Of a DNA stretch of 40,733 nt, positions 28,629 through 38,883 are shown piece after piece. Numbering within the stretch: position 1 is the stretch's first letter; each line of letters begins with the position of its first letter. The translations under genes were made by a program, and so were the position numbers. Source of the stretch: a virus; IMG/VR virus record IMGVR_UViG_3300047546_003137, positions 1-40,733 of that record; one strand, given 5' to 3'. The notes below the pieces were generated by a model. The model saw nothing but the letters and a program-made list of their open reading frames with translations, was not told where the DNA came from and ran no database searches.

Positions 28629-31600
28629 ATGGCCATAAGTCTTCAAAGTTACAATGAAATACTTGGCAAACTAGTACGAAAAATTATTGCAGATACGGCC
28701 GTTAATGACATAAACACAGGTTCTGTATTGCTAACCCTCCTGGAAGCTGTCGCTGCTCAAGATTTTGAAAATAACACAGCAATATTAAGTGTTTTAGAGA
28801 CTCTTAACGTTGATGCTTTAAAGAATATTGATCTTGACACCAGGGCGGCAGATTACGGGCTAGTTCGTCGCACGTCAGTTAGAGCAACTGGATCTATCAA
28901 GATTTACGACAGCAGTATTTCTAAGCGAGCAACAGCGCTTTACAGCCTAAAACCGGCTCCTATAGCCGGAGCAACAAAGATTTACGTAAACAATGCTTCT
29001 GGCTGGGATTTTAATTCTGGTGAGCTTTATATTGGGCGCGGAACGCTTCAGTTCGAGGGTCCTATTGGGTATGGTTCGCCGGACGGGGGAGTGACGCCAG
29101 GTATTGAGTTTAATGGTAGTTTTTACACAATACACCTAACCTCCACGTTAAAAAAAGATCACCTAATCTCTGATTCTGTAATTGATAGACAAGGCAAAGA
29201 AGATCGCCTTATACCCGCTGGCACTATTGTTAAAATCCCTTTAAACAACTTAACACCAGAAATCAGATATTTAACTCTTCGAGACAGCGTTCTACCCGCT
29301 GGAGAAGACCACGTTGATGGCGTGACTATTGTTGCCGACGAGGCAGGCACTCAAGCAAATAGCGGCATAAATACTATAGTTCAGTTTGATTCTCAGCCTT
29401 TCGAATTTGCAGCAGTAACAAACACGTCACCGGCTGTAGGTGGTCGAGACGTAGAGTCAGATGAAGAACTAAGAGAGAGAATCAAGAATTACGCTTCCAC
29501 CTTAGCTCGCGGTACTAGAGCCGCTATATTGGCTTCTGTTGTAGGAATTTCGGATTCAACGGATGGAAAGCAAGTTTCTTCTGCAGTTATAACAGAGCCA
29601 GCCAGCATTGGTGATCCATCTATTGCCTACATAGACGACGGCACAGGATTTCAACCATCGTTTGCTGGTCAGTCCGTTGATACTATTTTAGCTTCTGCAA
29701 CAGGCGATGAAGAGTTTTTACAACTATCTAATTTTCCATTACCACGCCCTCAGGTGATAAATCAAACATCTGGTCCGGTTGAATTAACAAATGGCATGTT
29801 CTTAAGGGTTAGGGTCGACTCGGTAGAAGAACAGGTTGTTTTTACGACTAAGTATTTTTTAAATATCGCAGCAGCCACTCTTCCTGAAATTGCCGCTGCA
29901 ATTAATTCCCAGGCCACAGACGGCGGTTTTGGTTTTAGGTGTAGATTGTCGGACAATTCAAGTCGACTTTTGCTATATCCAGTTTCGCATGACGCCGAGT
30001 ATATTCAAGTATCGCCTATTAGGCAAAACGACGATCCAACGCTTTATGCCAACACAATTCTAAAATTTCCCACAAATAAATATTCATATATCACGCTTTA
30101 TAAAAATAATACACTTTTAACGGAAAAGCAATTATCCGCCTCCTTAGAGTCAAAGCCGGCACCGTGGGGCATATCAACTGCAGGCGAGCTAACGATTCAA
30201 GTAGATGGGACGCCGCCACAAACCAATTCATTTAATCTTTCTGACTTTACTGCGTCGGTTTGGTCTGCCATTACTCTTCAAGAGTGGGCGAATGTTTTCA
30301 ATTCCAAATTCGCAGGAATAACCGCATCTGTAACGTCTAGCAATAGACTTCAAATAGTGTCCAACAGAACAGGCTCTTTGTCGTCCTTAAAAATTCTTAG
30401 CGGCGACTACATAAGTCAGATATTTGAAGATTCTTCGCTTGAGTCTAAAGGATCTGACTCGCAATTTGCATTAAATCGACAAACCGGCAATCTGCAATTA
30501 AAAATTAAGCTCTCTTTAGGAGACACGATTACTGCCGGCGCAGCAGATGCTAAAGGCAATATTCAATCTAACCCAACCAGCAGCGGATCTTACAACCTGT
30601 CTACGGACGCAGAAGGCCGCCCCGCAGAGCTTGTTGTAGTTACTGATGGAAACAACGTTTTTCCAAGAACAGATGTCAAACCAGTTGTTGGCGCTACTAT
30701 TACAGTTCCCGACCTGAGCTCTACGGCTCCAAACGTAATGCGTATTCTGTGCAGCAGCGTTGGTGTTTTTCAACAAGCTCAAGTTGACGATTATATCTAT
30801 ATTGCCCCCAAGACGTCATCGTGGCTTTCTGCTCAAAATACTGGTATTTTTAAAATTATTAAAAAGGGCAGCCATTTAGATAGCGCGACATCGTATATTG
30901 ACGTTGCAAATCCAAACGTTGTGGCAGAAGGCCCGTTCACTATTACAACAGATACAGACATTCAAGTTTTTTCTTCGGATGTGTATCCGCAGATATGGCG
31001 TGGATCTTATTTGCCAGCCCCTGCCACAGCATCTCTTAAAGACATTGCAACTTCGCTGAGCAATGATATTGTTAATGTCAAAAGCTCTATATTTAAAACA
31101 ACATCTTTAAAGACGACAAGCTCTACAGAAAATGGCGGGGCAATATGCACGCCTGTCTCTATAGGAAACGCGTCTTTGGCATTCCCGACGGCGAGAAGTA
31201 ACGAATTTGGCAATCAGTCACATATTGCGTCGTCTGTTAATGAGAAAGATTTATTTTCATTTTTTAAACGTACCCAACCCGTATCGCAAAATGTTTGGTT
31301 AGATCGCTTTAGCTATTCAAGTCAGAAAACCAACTTAAGCGACAACTCTAACCCTAATGTAGGCGAATACAGTGAAGTACTGACCTCCAGTCTATTTAAC
31401 GAATCGAATATCTCGTATGACGACATCGTTAAAGTGACATCTGGTTCCAATAAATCTCAGTTCAGGTCGATTAAAAATTTACCATCAGCAGATCAACTTG
31501 GCACTCAAGTATCGCTTCCGCGTACAGAGTTTTCTTATTCATCCGGTGATCAAATCGACGTGATGGAAAGCTTATCGATTGCTGCAGATGATTCGATTGT

Positions 31601-34600
31601 ATTTATTATAGACGGCGATGCTGTAAATAGCACTGTTAACGTCAATATGTGGCGAACCGGTAAGGTGAATAGCTCATATGCTCCATCCGGAGTTGCATTT
31701 TCTGCTGACGACGCAGACAACGAATCTGGCGTAAATTTTGGCACGCTTCAAGTTTGGTCTAAAGATACTGGAACTGATTTTAGCGATTATGCCGTATGGA
31801 TGAGGAGTCATAACTGGTACAGAACCGGCGGCGCGAATGCAACCAACGCAGCAACGATGATAATTCGTGCAAAAGAATACGGTCCGACCGGCGAAAAATA
31901 TAGATTCTCTATTGAATATCCATCGACACCAGATCAGACAGCGAGTGTAGAGCACGATGTAACGCCTGATTACTGTTTAACAACGTATCATTTTGCATCT
32001 GGATCTCAGCGTAGCACTGGAATTGTTGGTGGGACAACTTTTAAAGTAACTAGTGTTGGCGCCCCAAGCGACTACGTGTGGAGATATGCTTTTCAACAAC
32101 CTAGCGTAGATTTTTCGTCTGTTTTGACAGGAGACATCCTGTCGATATCGAGCAGTGGGGTTAGTGCGGCAAATAGCGGTACTTTTTATATTAACTCTAT
32201 CGATCTTGCAAATAGAAGCATCGACATATACAATCCCAACGGCGCAGAAACATCCGTCGGATCCCCAGAAGTCACTAATATTACTGCAACAGCGGACGTA
32301 CCGGGAACTGCGATGGAGCAAACGATTACGACTACCGCGCCTGGCGTTGCCGCAGGGCAGGTCTCAACGCAAGATTATTTTGTGTTATACGACGACGTTG
32401 GCAAAGTTGTATTTTGGTATGACGTCGGCAACACCGGCGCTCCTGCGCCCACTGTCTCTGGAGCATATAGATACGTTAAGATATCAACAATAGTTAACAG
32501 TGTGCCAGCGGTTCAAACAATAGCAACCACTGCACAAGGCGCAGCCGCAGGCCTGGTTGATAACGGCAGATATTTTATCCTTTATGACGACGTGGGTGCG
32601 GTTGTGTTTTGGTATGATATTAGCGGCTCAACACCAGAACCTTCAGTTCCTTTTAGCGCCCGGAAAGTAAAGATTTCAACCGTTGCAGCTAGCGATACCG
32701 CTGTTAATATCGCGGTTAAAACTGCTACCGCAATTGATAATGATTTAAAGTTTAGTGCGATTTCAGCAGGTAACACGATTGCTGTTACTAATTCATTTTT
32801 TGGCCCAAGTACCACGGGCTTAAATGGGCCTAATTTGGCATTTGTGTTTACGTCTGTTGTGGCCGGTGTGATTGGCGATACTGCTGACAGTGTGGCAACT
32901 AAAACCGCCACCGTAATTGATGGCGATGTAAAATTTAGTGCTACAACTTCTACAAACGTAATTACAGTTGTCAATTCTTTTGTTGGCCCTGTGACTGCAG
33001 GATCGGCTGGACTCGGTCTTTCTTTTGTATTTGCCACTACTGTTTCTGGCGTTACAGCCGCATCTTTGGGTGGAAAATACTTTAAGATATATGATCAATC
33101 TGGCAGCGTGGCCGTATGGTATAACACTGGTTTTAGTTCATTGCCGCCGCACGGATGCAACCGTGCAATACAGGTTTCCATACCGCCTGGCGCATCCGCT
33201 AGTATAGTTGCAGCAACAACAGCTTCTTTTGTAGGCGCAGATGCTGCATTTTCGGCGAGCGCAGTTAATGCAGTTGCCACTATTACAGACGCGGTTAACG
33301 GCTTGCGAAGCAGCGCCGCAGATGGCACAGCGCCATATGAGACGGGATTCGCAATTGCGTCGACAAAAGGCGTCGATGACGGTGTTGAAACAATTACGTC
33401 AACGCCTACGTGCTCAATTTTCCCTTTAACTGCAAACTCTGTAAGCGAAATATGCGAGACAATAAACACAAGTCAAACACTAACCGCTGTTCCCGTGGGT
33501 AACTCAAGTTTGACAATAGTTAAAGCAACTCGCGATGAAGTTTATGCACACGATGGCACAGATTCTAGCGCGTTGGGATATGGTCATGATCCCGACCCGA
33601 CGACAAATTTAAACACATATGTTGGAATGTTTGATGGCGAATCATTTGTTCAAACATTTTCAAATTCAAATCCACACTTCTTGCTTAAAAAAGAGCTGTT
33701 ACTGCCGGGGGTTGTACCAAGCATTTATTCAATGAATTCATGCCCAAATCCAGGTTCCGCAGAAACTGGCGAGTATTTTAAGCTGATTCCAAAGACCATT
33801 AATAACATTAAGCACCATTTCACTCAGAAAGCTTTAAGTCAGCTACCCATCGTCGCCGATGTCGATATAGCCAAGAACTTTAGAAGAATACAAATAAAAT
33901 CAAAAAAATTAGGCACAACCGGAGCTATTGAAGTTGTCGGCGGGCGCGCTAATATCGGTGAATTTTCTATTTTTGACGACGCAGCTGTTGAGCAAGGAAT
34001 AGATGGCACTCAATATCTGCAAATCAAAACGTCCGCGTACCCCGCAACCCTTAATAGTGGTGATTTAGTAGAGATCTATAACAATTTACCAGCAAAAAGA
34101 AAATCGCGACTAACTAATACTAGCACTATTAGCGTTGAGTCCGCTGGGGCCGGTGAATTTGATTACAAGTTCAACCCCAGAAAGACAAGAATAACCCCAT
34201 TTACTAATTGGACAATCACCGACGTATCTAGTAGTTATGGAAAAATTAGTGGAATAGTTTGGCGATGGACGCACACTAGTTCAGGCGGTAAGGTTTCTGT
34301 TTCTGCAAAGACAAATGGTTCTATTCCCGTTGCCCCTGGGGCGTATAAAAGCGATGGCAATATTGCAGACAACTCGCATGTCTATGAATACGAGCAGGGT
34401 GCCGTAAACAAAAAAATGCAATTTGCAATGGCTGTGTCAAGCACACCCTCGCAAGGCGATTACTTTTATTTTGCCGCTGTAGACGGATCTACGTATGCCG
34501 TATGGCTTAATGTGGACAATGACGACACCCCACCTGCAAGTAGCCAATTTAGCTCAGCAAATTATAAAATTGAAGTCAATATAACAAGTTCTGATTCTTT

Positions 34601-36320
34601 AAACTCAATAGCTGCAAAAGTGTACAACGAACTTAACACGCCATCAATTCCAGCCAATGAGGCGGGAAAAGATGCTTTTATGTCCGATTTTTCTTCCTCT
34701 AATGTGCTTGGGACAAGTTTGGACGACGTTAGAGAAGGCGACTTGCTGAATGTCTCCGGGACTCTTGATCCTAGTTGGAGTGCTGGAAACGTGTCCTCTT
34801 CTCCCGGCGAATCCAAGATATGCGGTTTTCCAGTTATAAAAGTAGATGCAGAAAACAAATACGTCGATGTAATCAACCCCGTTGGGCAGCAAATGCTTAC
34901 AGAGAATTTTTCAGGGGAAGATGGAACAATATCGATAAGTCCAACACCGTCTATTCGTTTTCGCTTAAGGCATGCAGCTAACTCCACAAAATACAGAATC
35001 GAAAGCCTTGGCGCATTAGATTTATTTAGGATTGTCTGGACAGACGGTCAAAAACCATACTTTGCAGACTGTGGTACTGCGGTTGACGATTTTGTTCTCT
35101 TGAGCGGCGATTCATTTAATTCAGCCAATTTGGGCAGATTCAGGATATTAGCTGTTGATAATGAATCTTTAACAATTCAACACGCAAAAGGCGTTGAAGA
35201 ACTACACACATATAAAAAGTTTTCCTCATCGGAAACCTTAACAACATGGACAGCTGGATCTACTATTGTTACGGGGGCTATTAATGCCTTTAGTAACGTA
35301 AACCCCGGGGACTGGATTAAGAAAAAAGAGGACACGGAAGATAAATTTGCTCAAGTTTACTCTGTGTCCGTTAGCAAAGATCAAGTTGTATTAGGTCAAA
35401 CCTATAGAGGCACTACGGGTCTTGCATACGGTGTCGTAACTAATTTTGAAAACGATGTAAATTTTGGCTCTTTGCTTTTAAATGCTGATGATTTGCAGAT
35501 ATTTGAAGGAGACTCAGTTGTCATTGGCGACTCTTTGGTTATTGATTCGTACACCAATCCAAACTGGTTTAACCAAGTAAATTCAGGCGTTCGCGCTGTA
35601 ACAGGCTGGGGAACGAAGACCCTTAGCGATACACCTTATTTATCGCCATACTTAAGAGTGTACAACCCAAATGGCATAGCTCAAGAAGACAGGCAGATAG
35701 GTCTGAAAAGCGACGGGTTTTATGTGTTAGAGTCAGAAAATAATAAATACAAATCCGTTCGCAAAATAGAAAATGCAGCAATTAATCAGTTAAATTTTGC
35801 GCAAAGAGTTCTTTACGCGACACCTGCGGACAGATCCTACAAGATGTCCAATTCTTATGAAACTAAAGTGCGATCTTTAGGAAAACTGGGCTTTCCGCTA
35901 GGGACGGTTACTGGTATAGATGGGTATCTATACTACACAGGTCTTATGCGCACGGTTCAAAGAACAATAGATGGATACGAACCCGACTCATCGACGTACC
36001 CAGGGCAGCGCGCTGTCGGTTCCGCGATCGAAGTTCTTCCTCCACTTATTAAGCAAGTTTCGCTAGCACTGCGTATCGTTACAAAAGACGGTGTCAACCT
36101 TACAGATATAACTAATGAGATTAAATCTGCTATTATAAACTACATTAGTACGCTAGGGGTTGGCGAGGATGTCATCCTTTCAGAAATAATTGCAAGAGTG
36201 AAAAACATTATTGGAATTGAAGCTGTTACGATTACCACACCCAATCCATCAGAAGAACGCATACCTGTTGCAGACGATGAAAAAGCACTAATTACGCCCG
36301 AGTTAATTAACTTATCTTAA
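28629..36320 (+). CDS. Giant baseplate J-like protein (gp6/gpJ-type), 2563 aa
   Basis: The first ~330 residues carry the J-type pattern (YNEILGKLVRKIIADT, TGSVLLTLLEAVAAQ, GGRDVESDEELRERI). The last ~130 residues carry its C-terminal part (SLALRIVTKDGVNLTDITNE, GEDVILSEIIARVKNIIGIE). J proteins form the outer baseplate wedge ring; P2 gpJ has about 300 aa and T4 gp6 about 660 aa. Between them lie nearly 2000 extra residues of strand-rich, Ser/Thr/Ala-rich sequence with repeated modules (see 32310-33400). The insertion probably projects from the baseplate. It follows the gp25-like gene, as J does in P2. Confidence 0.85.
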   Translation: MAISLQSYNEILGKLVRKIIADTAVNDINTGSVLLTLLEAVAAQDFENNTAILSVLETLNVDALKNIDLDTRAADYGLVRRTSVRATGSIKIYDSSISKRATALYSLKPAPIAGATKIYVNNASGWDFNSGELYIGRGTLQFEGPIGYGSPDGGVTPGIEFNGSFYTIHLTSTLKKDHLISDSVIDRQGKEDRLIPAGTIVKIPLNNLTPEIRYLTLRDSVLPAGEDHVDGVTIVADEAGTQANSGINTIVQFDSQPFEFAAVTNTSPAVGGRDVESDEELRERIKNYASTLARGTRAAILASVVGISDSTDGKQVSSAVITEPASIGDPSIAYIDDGTGFQPSFAGQSVDTILASATGDEEFLQLSNFPLPRPQVINQTSGPVELTNGMFLRVRVDSVEEQVVFTTKYFLNIAAATLPEIAAAINSQATDGGFGFRCRLSDNSSRLLLYPVSHDAEYIQVSPIRQNDDPTLYANTILKFPTNKYSYITLYKNNTLLTEKQLSASLESKPAPWGISTAGELTIQVDGTPPQTNSFNLSDFTASVWSAITLQEWANVFNSKFAGITASVTSSNRLQIVSNRTGSLSSLKILSGDYISQIFEDSSLESKGSDSQFALNRQTGNLQLKIKLSLGDTITAGAADAKGNIQSNPTSSGSYNLSTDAEGRPAELVVVTDGNNVFPRTDVKPVVGATITVPDLSSTAPNVMRILCSSVGVFQQAQVDDYIYIAPKTSSWLSAQNTGIFKIIKKGSHLDSATSYIDVANPNVVAEGPFTITTDTDIQVFSSDVYPQIWRGSYLPAPATASLKDIATSLSNDIVNVKSSIFKTTSLKTTSSTENGGAICTPVSIGNASLAFPTARSNEFGNQSHIASSVNEKDLFSFFKRTQPVSQNVWLDRFSYSSQKTNLSDNSNPNVGEYSEVLTSSLFNESNISYDDIVKVTSGSNKSQFRSIKNLPSADQLGTQVSLPRTEFSYSSGDQIDVMESLSIAADDSIVFIIDGDAVNSTVNVNMWRTGKVNSSYAPSGVAFSADDADNESGVNFGTLQVWSKDTGTDFSDYAVWMRSHNWYRTGGANATNAATMIIRAKEYGPTGEKYRFSIEYPSTPDQTASVEHDVTPDYCLTTYHFASGSQRSTGIVGGTTFKVTSVGAPSDYVWRYAFQQPSVDFSSVLTGDILSISSSGVSAANSGTFYINSIDLANRSIDIYNPNGAETSVGSPEVTNITATADVPGTAMEQTITTTAPGVAAGQVSTQDYFVLYDDVGKVVFWYDVGNTGAPAPTVSGAYRYVKISTIVNSVPAVQTIATTAQGAAAGLVDNGRYFILYDDVGAVVFWYDISGSTPEPSVPFSARKVKISTVAASDTAVNIAVKTATAIDNDLKFSAISAGNTIAVTNSFFGPSTTGLNGPNLAFVFTSVVAGVIGDTADSVATKTATVIDGDVKFSATTSTNVITVVNSFVGPVTAGSAGLGLSFVFATTVSGVTAASLGGKYFKIYDQSGSVAVWYNTGFSSLPPHGCNRAIQVSIPPGASASIVAATTASFVGADAAFSASAVNAVATITDAVNGLRSSAADGTAPYETGFAIASTKGVDDGVETITSTPTCSIFPLTANSVSEICETINTSQTLTAVPVGNSSLTIVKATRDEVYAHDGTDSSALGYGHDPDPTTNLNTYVGMFDGESFVQTFSNSNPHFLLKKELLLPGVVPSIYSMNSCPNPGSAETGEYFKLIPKTINNIKHHFTQKALSQLPIVADVDIAKNFRRIQIKSKKLGTTGAIEVVGGRANIGEFSIFDDAAVEQGIDGTQYLQIKTSAYPATLNSGDLVEIYNNLPAKRKSRLTNTSTISVESAGAGEFDYKFNPRKTRITPFTNWTITDVSSSYGKISGIVWRWTHTSSGGKVSVSAKTNGSIPVAPGAYKSDGNIADNSHVYEYEQGAVNKKMQFAMAVSSTPSQGDYFYFAAVDGSTYAVWLNVDNDDTPPASSQFSSANYKIEVNITSSDSLNSIAAKVYNELNTPSIPANEAGKDAFMSDFSSSNVLGTSLDDVREGDLLNVSGTLDPSWSAGNVSSSPGESKICGFPVIKVDAENKYVDVINPVGQQMLTENFSGEDGTISISPTPSIRFRLRHAANSTKYRIESLGALDLFRIVWTDGQKPYFADCGTAVDDFVLLSGDSFNSANLGRFRILAVDNESLTIQHAKGVEELHTYKKFSSSETLTTWTAGSTIVTGAINAFSNVNPGDWIKKKEDTEDKFAQVYSVSVSKDQVVLGQTYRGTTGLAYGVVTNFENDVNFGSLLLNADDLQIFEGDSVVIGDSLVIDSYTNPNWFNQVNSGVRAVTGWGTKTLSDTPYLSPYLRVYNPNGIAQEDRQIGLKSDGFYVLESENNKYKSVRKIENAAINQLNFAQRVLYATPADRSYKMSNSYETKVRSLGKLGFPLGTVTGIDGYLYYTGLMRTVQRTIDGYEPDSSTYPGQRAVGSAIEVLPPLIKQVSLALRIVTKDGVNLTDITNEIKSAIINYISTLGVGEDVILSEIIARVKNIIGIEAVTITTPNPSEERIPVADDEKALITPELINLS
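32310..33400 (+). repeat. Tandem domain repeats inside the J-like protein
   Basis: Two first-half units, YFVLYDDVGKVVFWYD (about residues 1230-1290) and YFILYDDVGAVVFWYD (about 1295-1355), are followed by two second-half units. These are IAVKTATAIDNDLKFSA (about 1360-1415) and VATKTATVIDGDVKFSA (about 1420-1475). A diverged full unit starts YFKIYDQSGSVAVWYN (about 1480-1595). A further copy lies at 34420-34640 (YFYFAAVDGSTYAVWLN). The unit is a roughly 100-residue beta-rich domain duplicated in a mosaic way. Confidence 0.8.
34420..34640 (+). repeat. Distant copy of the YF..VWY domain
   Basis: YFYFAAVDGSTYAVWLNVDN followed by YKIEVNITSSDSLNSIAAKV has the same order as the repeats at 32310-33400: YF strand, VWY strand, V-x-I strand, then an IA/VA helix. 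It is separated from them by over 300 residues. Confidence 0.6.
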
Positions 36321-36331
36321 GAGATATCAAA

Positions 36332-38794
36332 ATGGCTGAAAATAAAAAATCAGCAGATCACATACATGATCTATTAAATCCGTATTTTAATACGAGAGTC
36401 AACCCTAATTGGAAGGCCATTATTGAATCGATTGGCGAATCGGATGACGAGATATTAGACTTAATAGAGCAAGTAAGAAAGCAATTTTTTATAGCAACAG
36501 CTAGCAGGCCTTACATAGATCGACTAGCCGCTAATTACAAAATATCCAGACCAAAAGTCGTCGGCATGGATGACACCACGCTGCGACGGTATGTGCCCTT
36601 ACTGGCATACCAACCAAAACAGGTTAAAGGAGTTATTGATCAGCTGTTAGATGTTTTCTTTTTTAAAGAATCCACAACAGCTCTCACAGAATCTAGTCAA
36701 TTTGAGCCCTTTTACTTAGAGAACGGCTGGGAACTTGAATACACTATAGACGGCATCAATTTAGAGCAAATTATCTTTAAAGCAGAAGATTTTGCCGACA
36801 TATCAAACGCAACAGCAGATGAAATCGCATCTGCAATTAATCGTAGAGCTAAATATAGCTTTGCTATTTCGTTTGAAAACAGAATTACAAAAAGAAAGTT
36901 TGTTAAAATTTTTACAAAAACTATCGGCTCGAAAGGATCAATTGAGATAACCGGCGGACGAGCTGATATATCACTCCAATTTCCTGGTTTTATCGTTGGC
37001 GCTGGATCTGGCGACACTACTGAGTGGCTTATTACAAAAGTAGGGGATACGACTAGATTCCAATATTTTGGCGGCACCCCTGTGGGGCTGGGAGCTGTCC
37101 GCGTAGGCGACAATGTCGTGATCGACATTCCTGGCAACTCTGGAACATTTAAAGTTATCAATATAAACTTAAATGAAAATTATTTTGAGTTTAATAACTT
37201 GTTTTCTACGCCTGTTGTGTCTAGTGATACTTATTTAATTGCAGAAAGTTCTAACGATAAATGGATAATATCTGTTAACGATATTGGCCAGCTAATATCA
37301 ACTCAACTTAGTGAATCCGATCCGCGCTCGGCGACTCCGTGGATTTTTAGAAGAGACGATGGAACACCCGTGTCGATGACTGTAGCAGAAGACGGTGAGG
37401 TTATATCGTTAAGCCCGCCAGGCTATAGTGGAATTACTGTAGAAAAATTTTATTTAAAGAGCCCTTCTAACAACTTATTCCTTTTGGGGGTCGCGAACAG
37501 CGGAGAGTTCTATACGACACCAGAGACGCCTTCTTCACTTTTAGGTGTTTTTAGTCATCTGCTCAACCCAAACTCTTTTGTTAGGTTTGTGCGCCCTGAG
37601 CGATCTGTTGTGTATACTAGAGACAATAGATCCATAGTTTGGGAGGTTCGCCCAGGCGAAATAGTTATTGAAATGCCATCGACACCACCAGTCGTGCGAC
37701 GGCAGTTAAAAGGCTCTGCGCACTTAAATGGCATAGTTTCTACAGTTATTTCATCTCCTTCTGGTACGTCATTAATAGTTGACAACGCAGAGGATTGGCC
37801 TAATAGTGGAAAATTTGTTCTTGAAAAATTAGAACAAATAAAAACTAGAATAATTACACTATCTCAGGATACGCTTGAATCTCAAGACATAGATGGTAAC
37901 TTTGATGCTTTTGAGCAAACATACTCATATGAATCAAAGACTCTTGATATGTCTGGTAATTACTTGATAAGCGGCATATCGCCTCCTCTTCCAGTTGCCG
38001 CCGGCGTTGTGGAGCTGTCTATTAATTCAATATCGTGCGACACGAATGGTGTTGTTACGGTTGCCACGACCCAGCCCCACGGCTTGAAAAATGGACAAAC
38101 CGTACAGATTTATGACGTAACTGGTGGAAATTTTAATGGAATTTTTGAAGTAACTGAAACAATTGATGAATTAACTTTTAAGACGCAGACAAATGGTAGC
38201 ACATCTGTCGGTGCGGGTGGCAATATTCGCATAGAAAGAGTTGGATTAGCCAGCAGCGGATCTAAGCTTTATCTGACTACAGCTATCGCGAATGCTGGAA
38301 TAACTGGTCCATACATGTTTGATACAGCAGCTCCATTCGTTGTCTCATCCTATACTGGCAAAATTATTAATGAAATAAAAGCAGGCACAGTTGTTTTTAA
38401 TTTAAGTGTTGAAACGCCAAATAGTATACCAAATGAGCAAGGGTTTTTGATTTTTGATTATGGGCTAAGTACTCAAGAGGGACCTGTCAGATATTTATAT
38501 AAAGCAAACGAAGGGTCGATAACGCTAGATCCATCTTATATATTTCAATACGATCACGCCCCTAATTCAGCTATTGTCGCCATTAGACGAAAAGGTGCGC
38601 ATGTGATGAGCGGTCTGGGCAAAGAATATGCTTTTTACGCTTCGGATCCGTCGGCCGCAAGGGTGGTATTGCAAAAATTAATTGAAGAAGTTAAAAGTGC
38701 GGGTGTTTTTTTAAGGTATTTAATACGATACCCTTCAATATATTACTCTTCTTTTGACATATATTCTCAAACCACTGATAACCTATTGGACTAA
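36332..38794 (+). CDS. Baseplate wedge/tail protein (gpI/gp7-like position), 820 aa
   Basis: Directly follows the J-like gene, where P2 has gpI. The N-terminus (HIHDLLNPYFNTRVNP, LIEQVRKQFFIATASRPYID, RLAANYKISRPKVVGMDD) fits a tail protein I type start, and the C-terminus ends in a helix plus RYLIRYPSIYYSSFDIY. The middle has beta modules: SKGSIEITGGRADISLQF is shared with the J-like protein (TTGAIEVVGGRANIGEF), and HGLKNGQTVQIYDVTGGNFN is of a type also in the next gene. Like its neighbour it is much larger than the P2 counterpart. Confidence 0.72.
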   Translation: MAENKKSADHIHDLLNPYFNTRVNPNWKAIIESIGESDDEILDLIEQVRKQFFIATASRPYIDRLAANYKISRPKVVGMDDTTLRRYVPLLAYQPKQVKGVIDQLLDVFFFKESTTALTESSQFEPFYLENGWELEYTIDGINLEQIIFKAEDFADISNATADEIASAINRRAKYSFAISFENRITKRKFVKIFTKTIGSKGSIEITGGRADISLQFPGFIVGAGSGDTTEWLITKVGDTTRFQYFGGTPVGLGAVRVGDNVVIDIPGNSGTFKVININLNENYFEFNNLFSTPVVSSDTYLIAESSNDKWIISVNDIGQLISTQLSESDPRSATPWIFRRDDGTPVSMTVAEDGEVISLSPPGYSGITVEKFYLKSPSNNLFLLGVANSGEFYTTPETPSSLLGVFSHLLNPNSFVRFVRPERSVVYTRDNRSIVWEVRPGEIVIEMPSTPPVVRRQLKGSAHLNGIVSTVISSPSGTSLIVDNAEDWPNSGKFVLEKLEQIKTRIITLSQDTLESQDIDGNFDAFEQTYSYESKTLDMSGNYLISGISPPLPVAAGVVELSINSISCDTNGVVTVATTQPHGLKNGQTVQIYDVTGGNFNGIFEVTETIDELTFKTQTNGSTSVGAGGNIRIERVGLASSGSKLYLTTAIANAGITGPYMFDTAAPFVVSSYTGKIINEIKAGTVVFNLSVETPNSIPNEQGFLIFDYGLSTQEGPVRYLYKANEGSITLDPSYIFQYDHAPNSAIVAIRRKGAHVMSGLGKEYAFYASDPSAARVVLQKLIEEVKSAGVFLRYLIRYPSIYYSSFDIYSQTTDNLLD

Positions 38795-38806
38795 TTATAG
38801 GTAATG

Positions 38807-38846
38807 TATAATGCTATATATTGCTAAGTTTTACTTAGCAATATAT
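38807..38846 (+). promoter_or_regulatory. TATAAT box overlapped with a 13-bp hairpin
   Basis: TATAAT at 38807-38812 is followed by a perfect 13-bp hairpin: left arm 38816-38828 (core TTGCTAAG), loop TTTTA, right arm 38834-38846 (core CTTAGCAA). It is A/T-rich and no clean T run follows. It could end the J/I transcript, or fold in the leader of the next gene (start 38884). Confidence 0.55.
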
Positions 38847-38883
38847 TGATTTAATAAAGATATTAACAATATCAGAGGGTTAT

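Noticed and set aside
32582-33037. 151-aa minus-strand open frame
   Set aside because: Antisense shadow of the low-complexity repeat region in the J-like protein.
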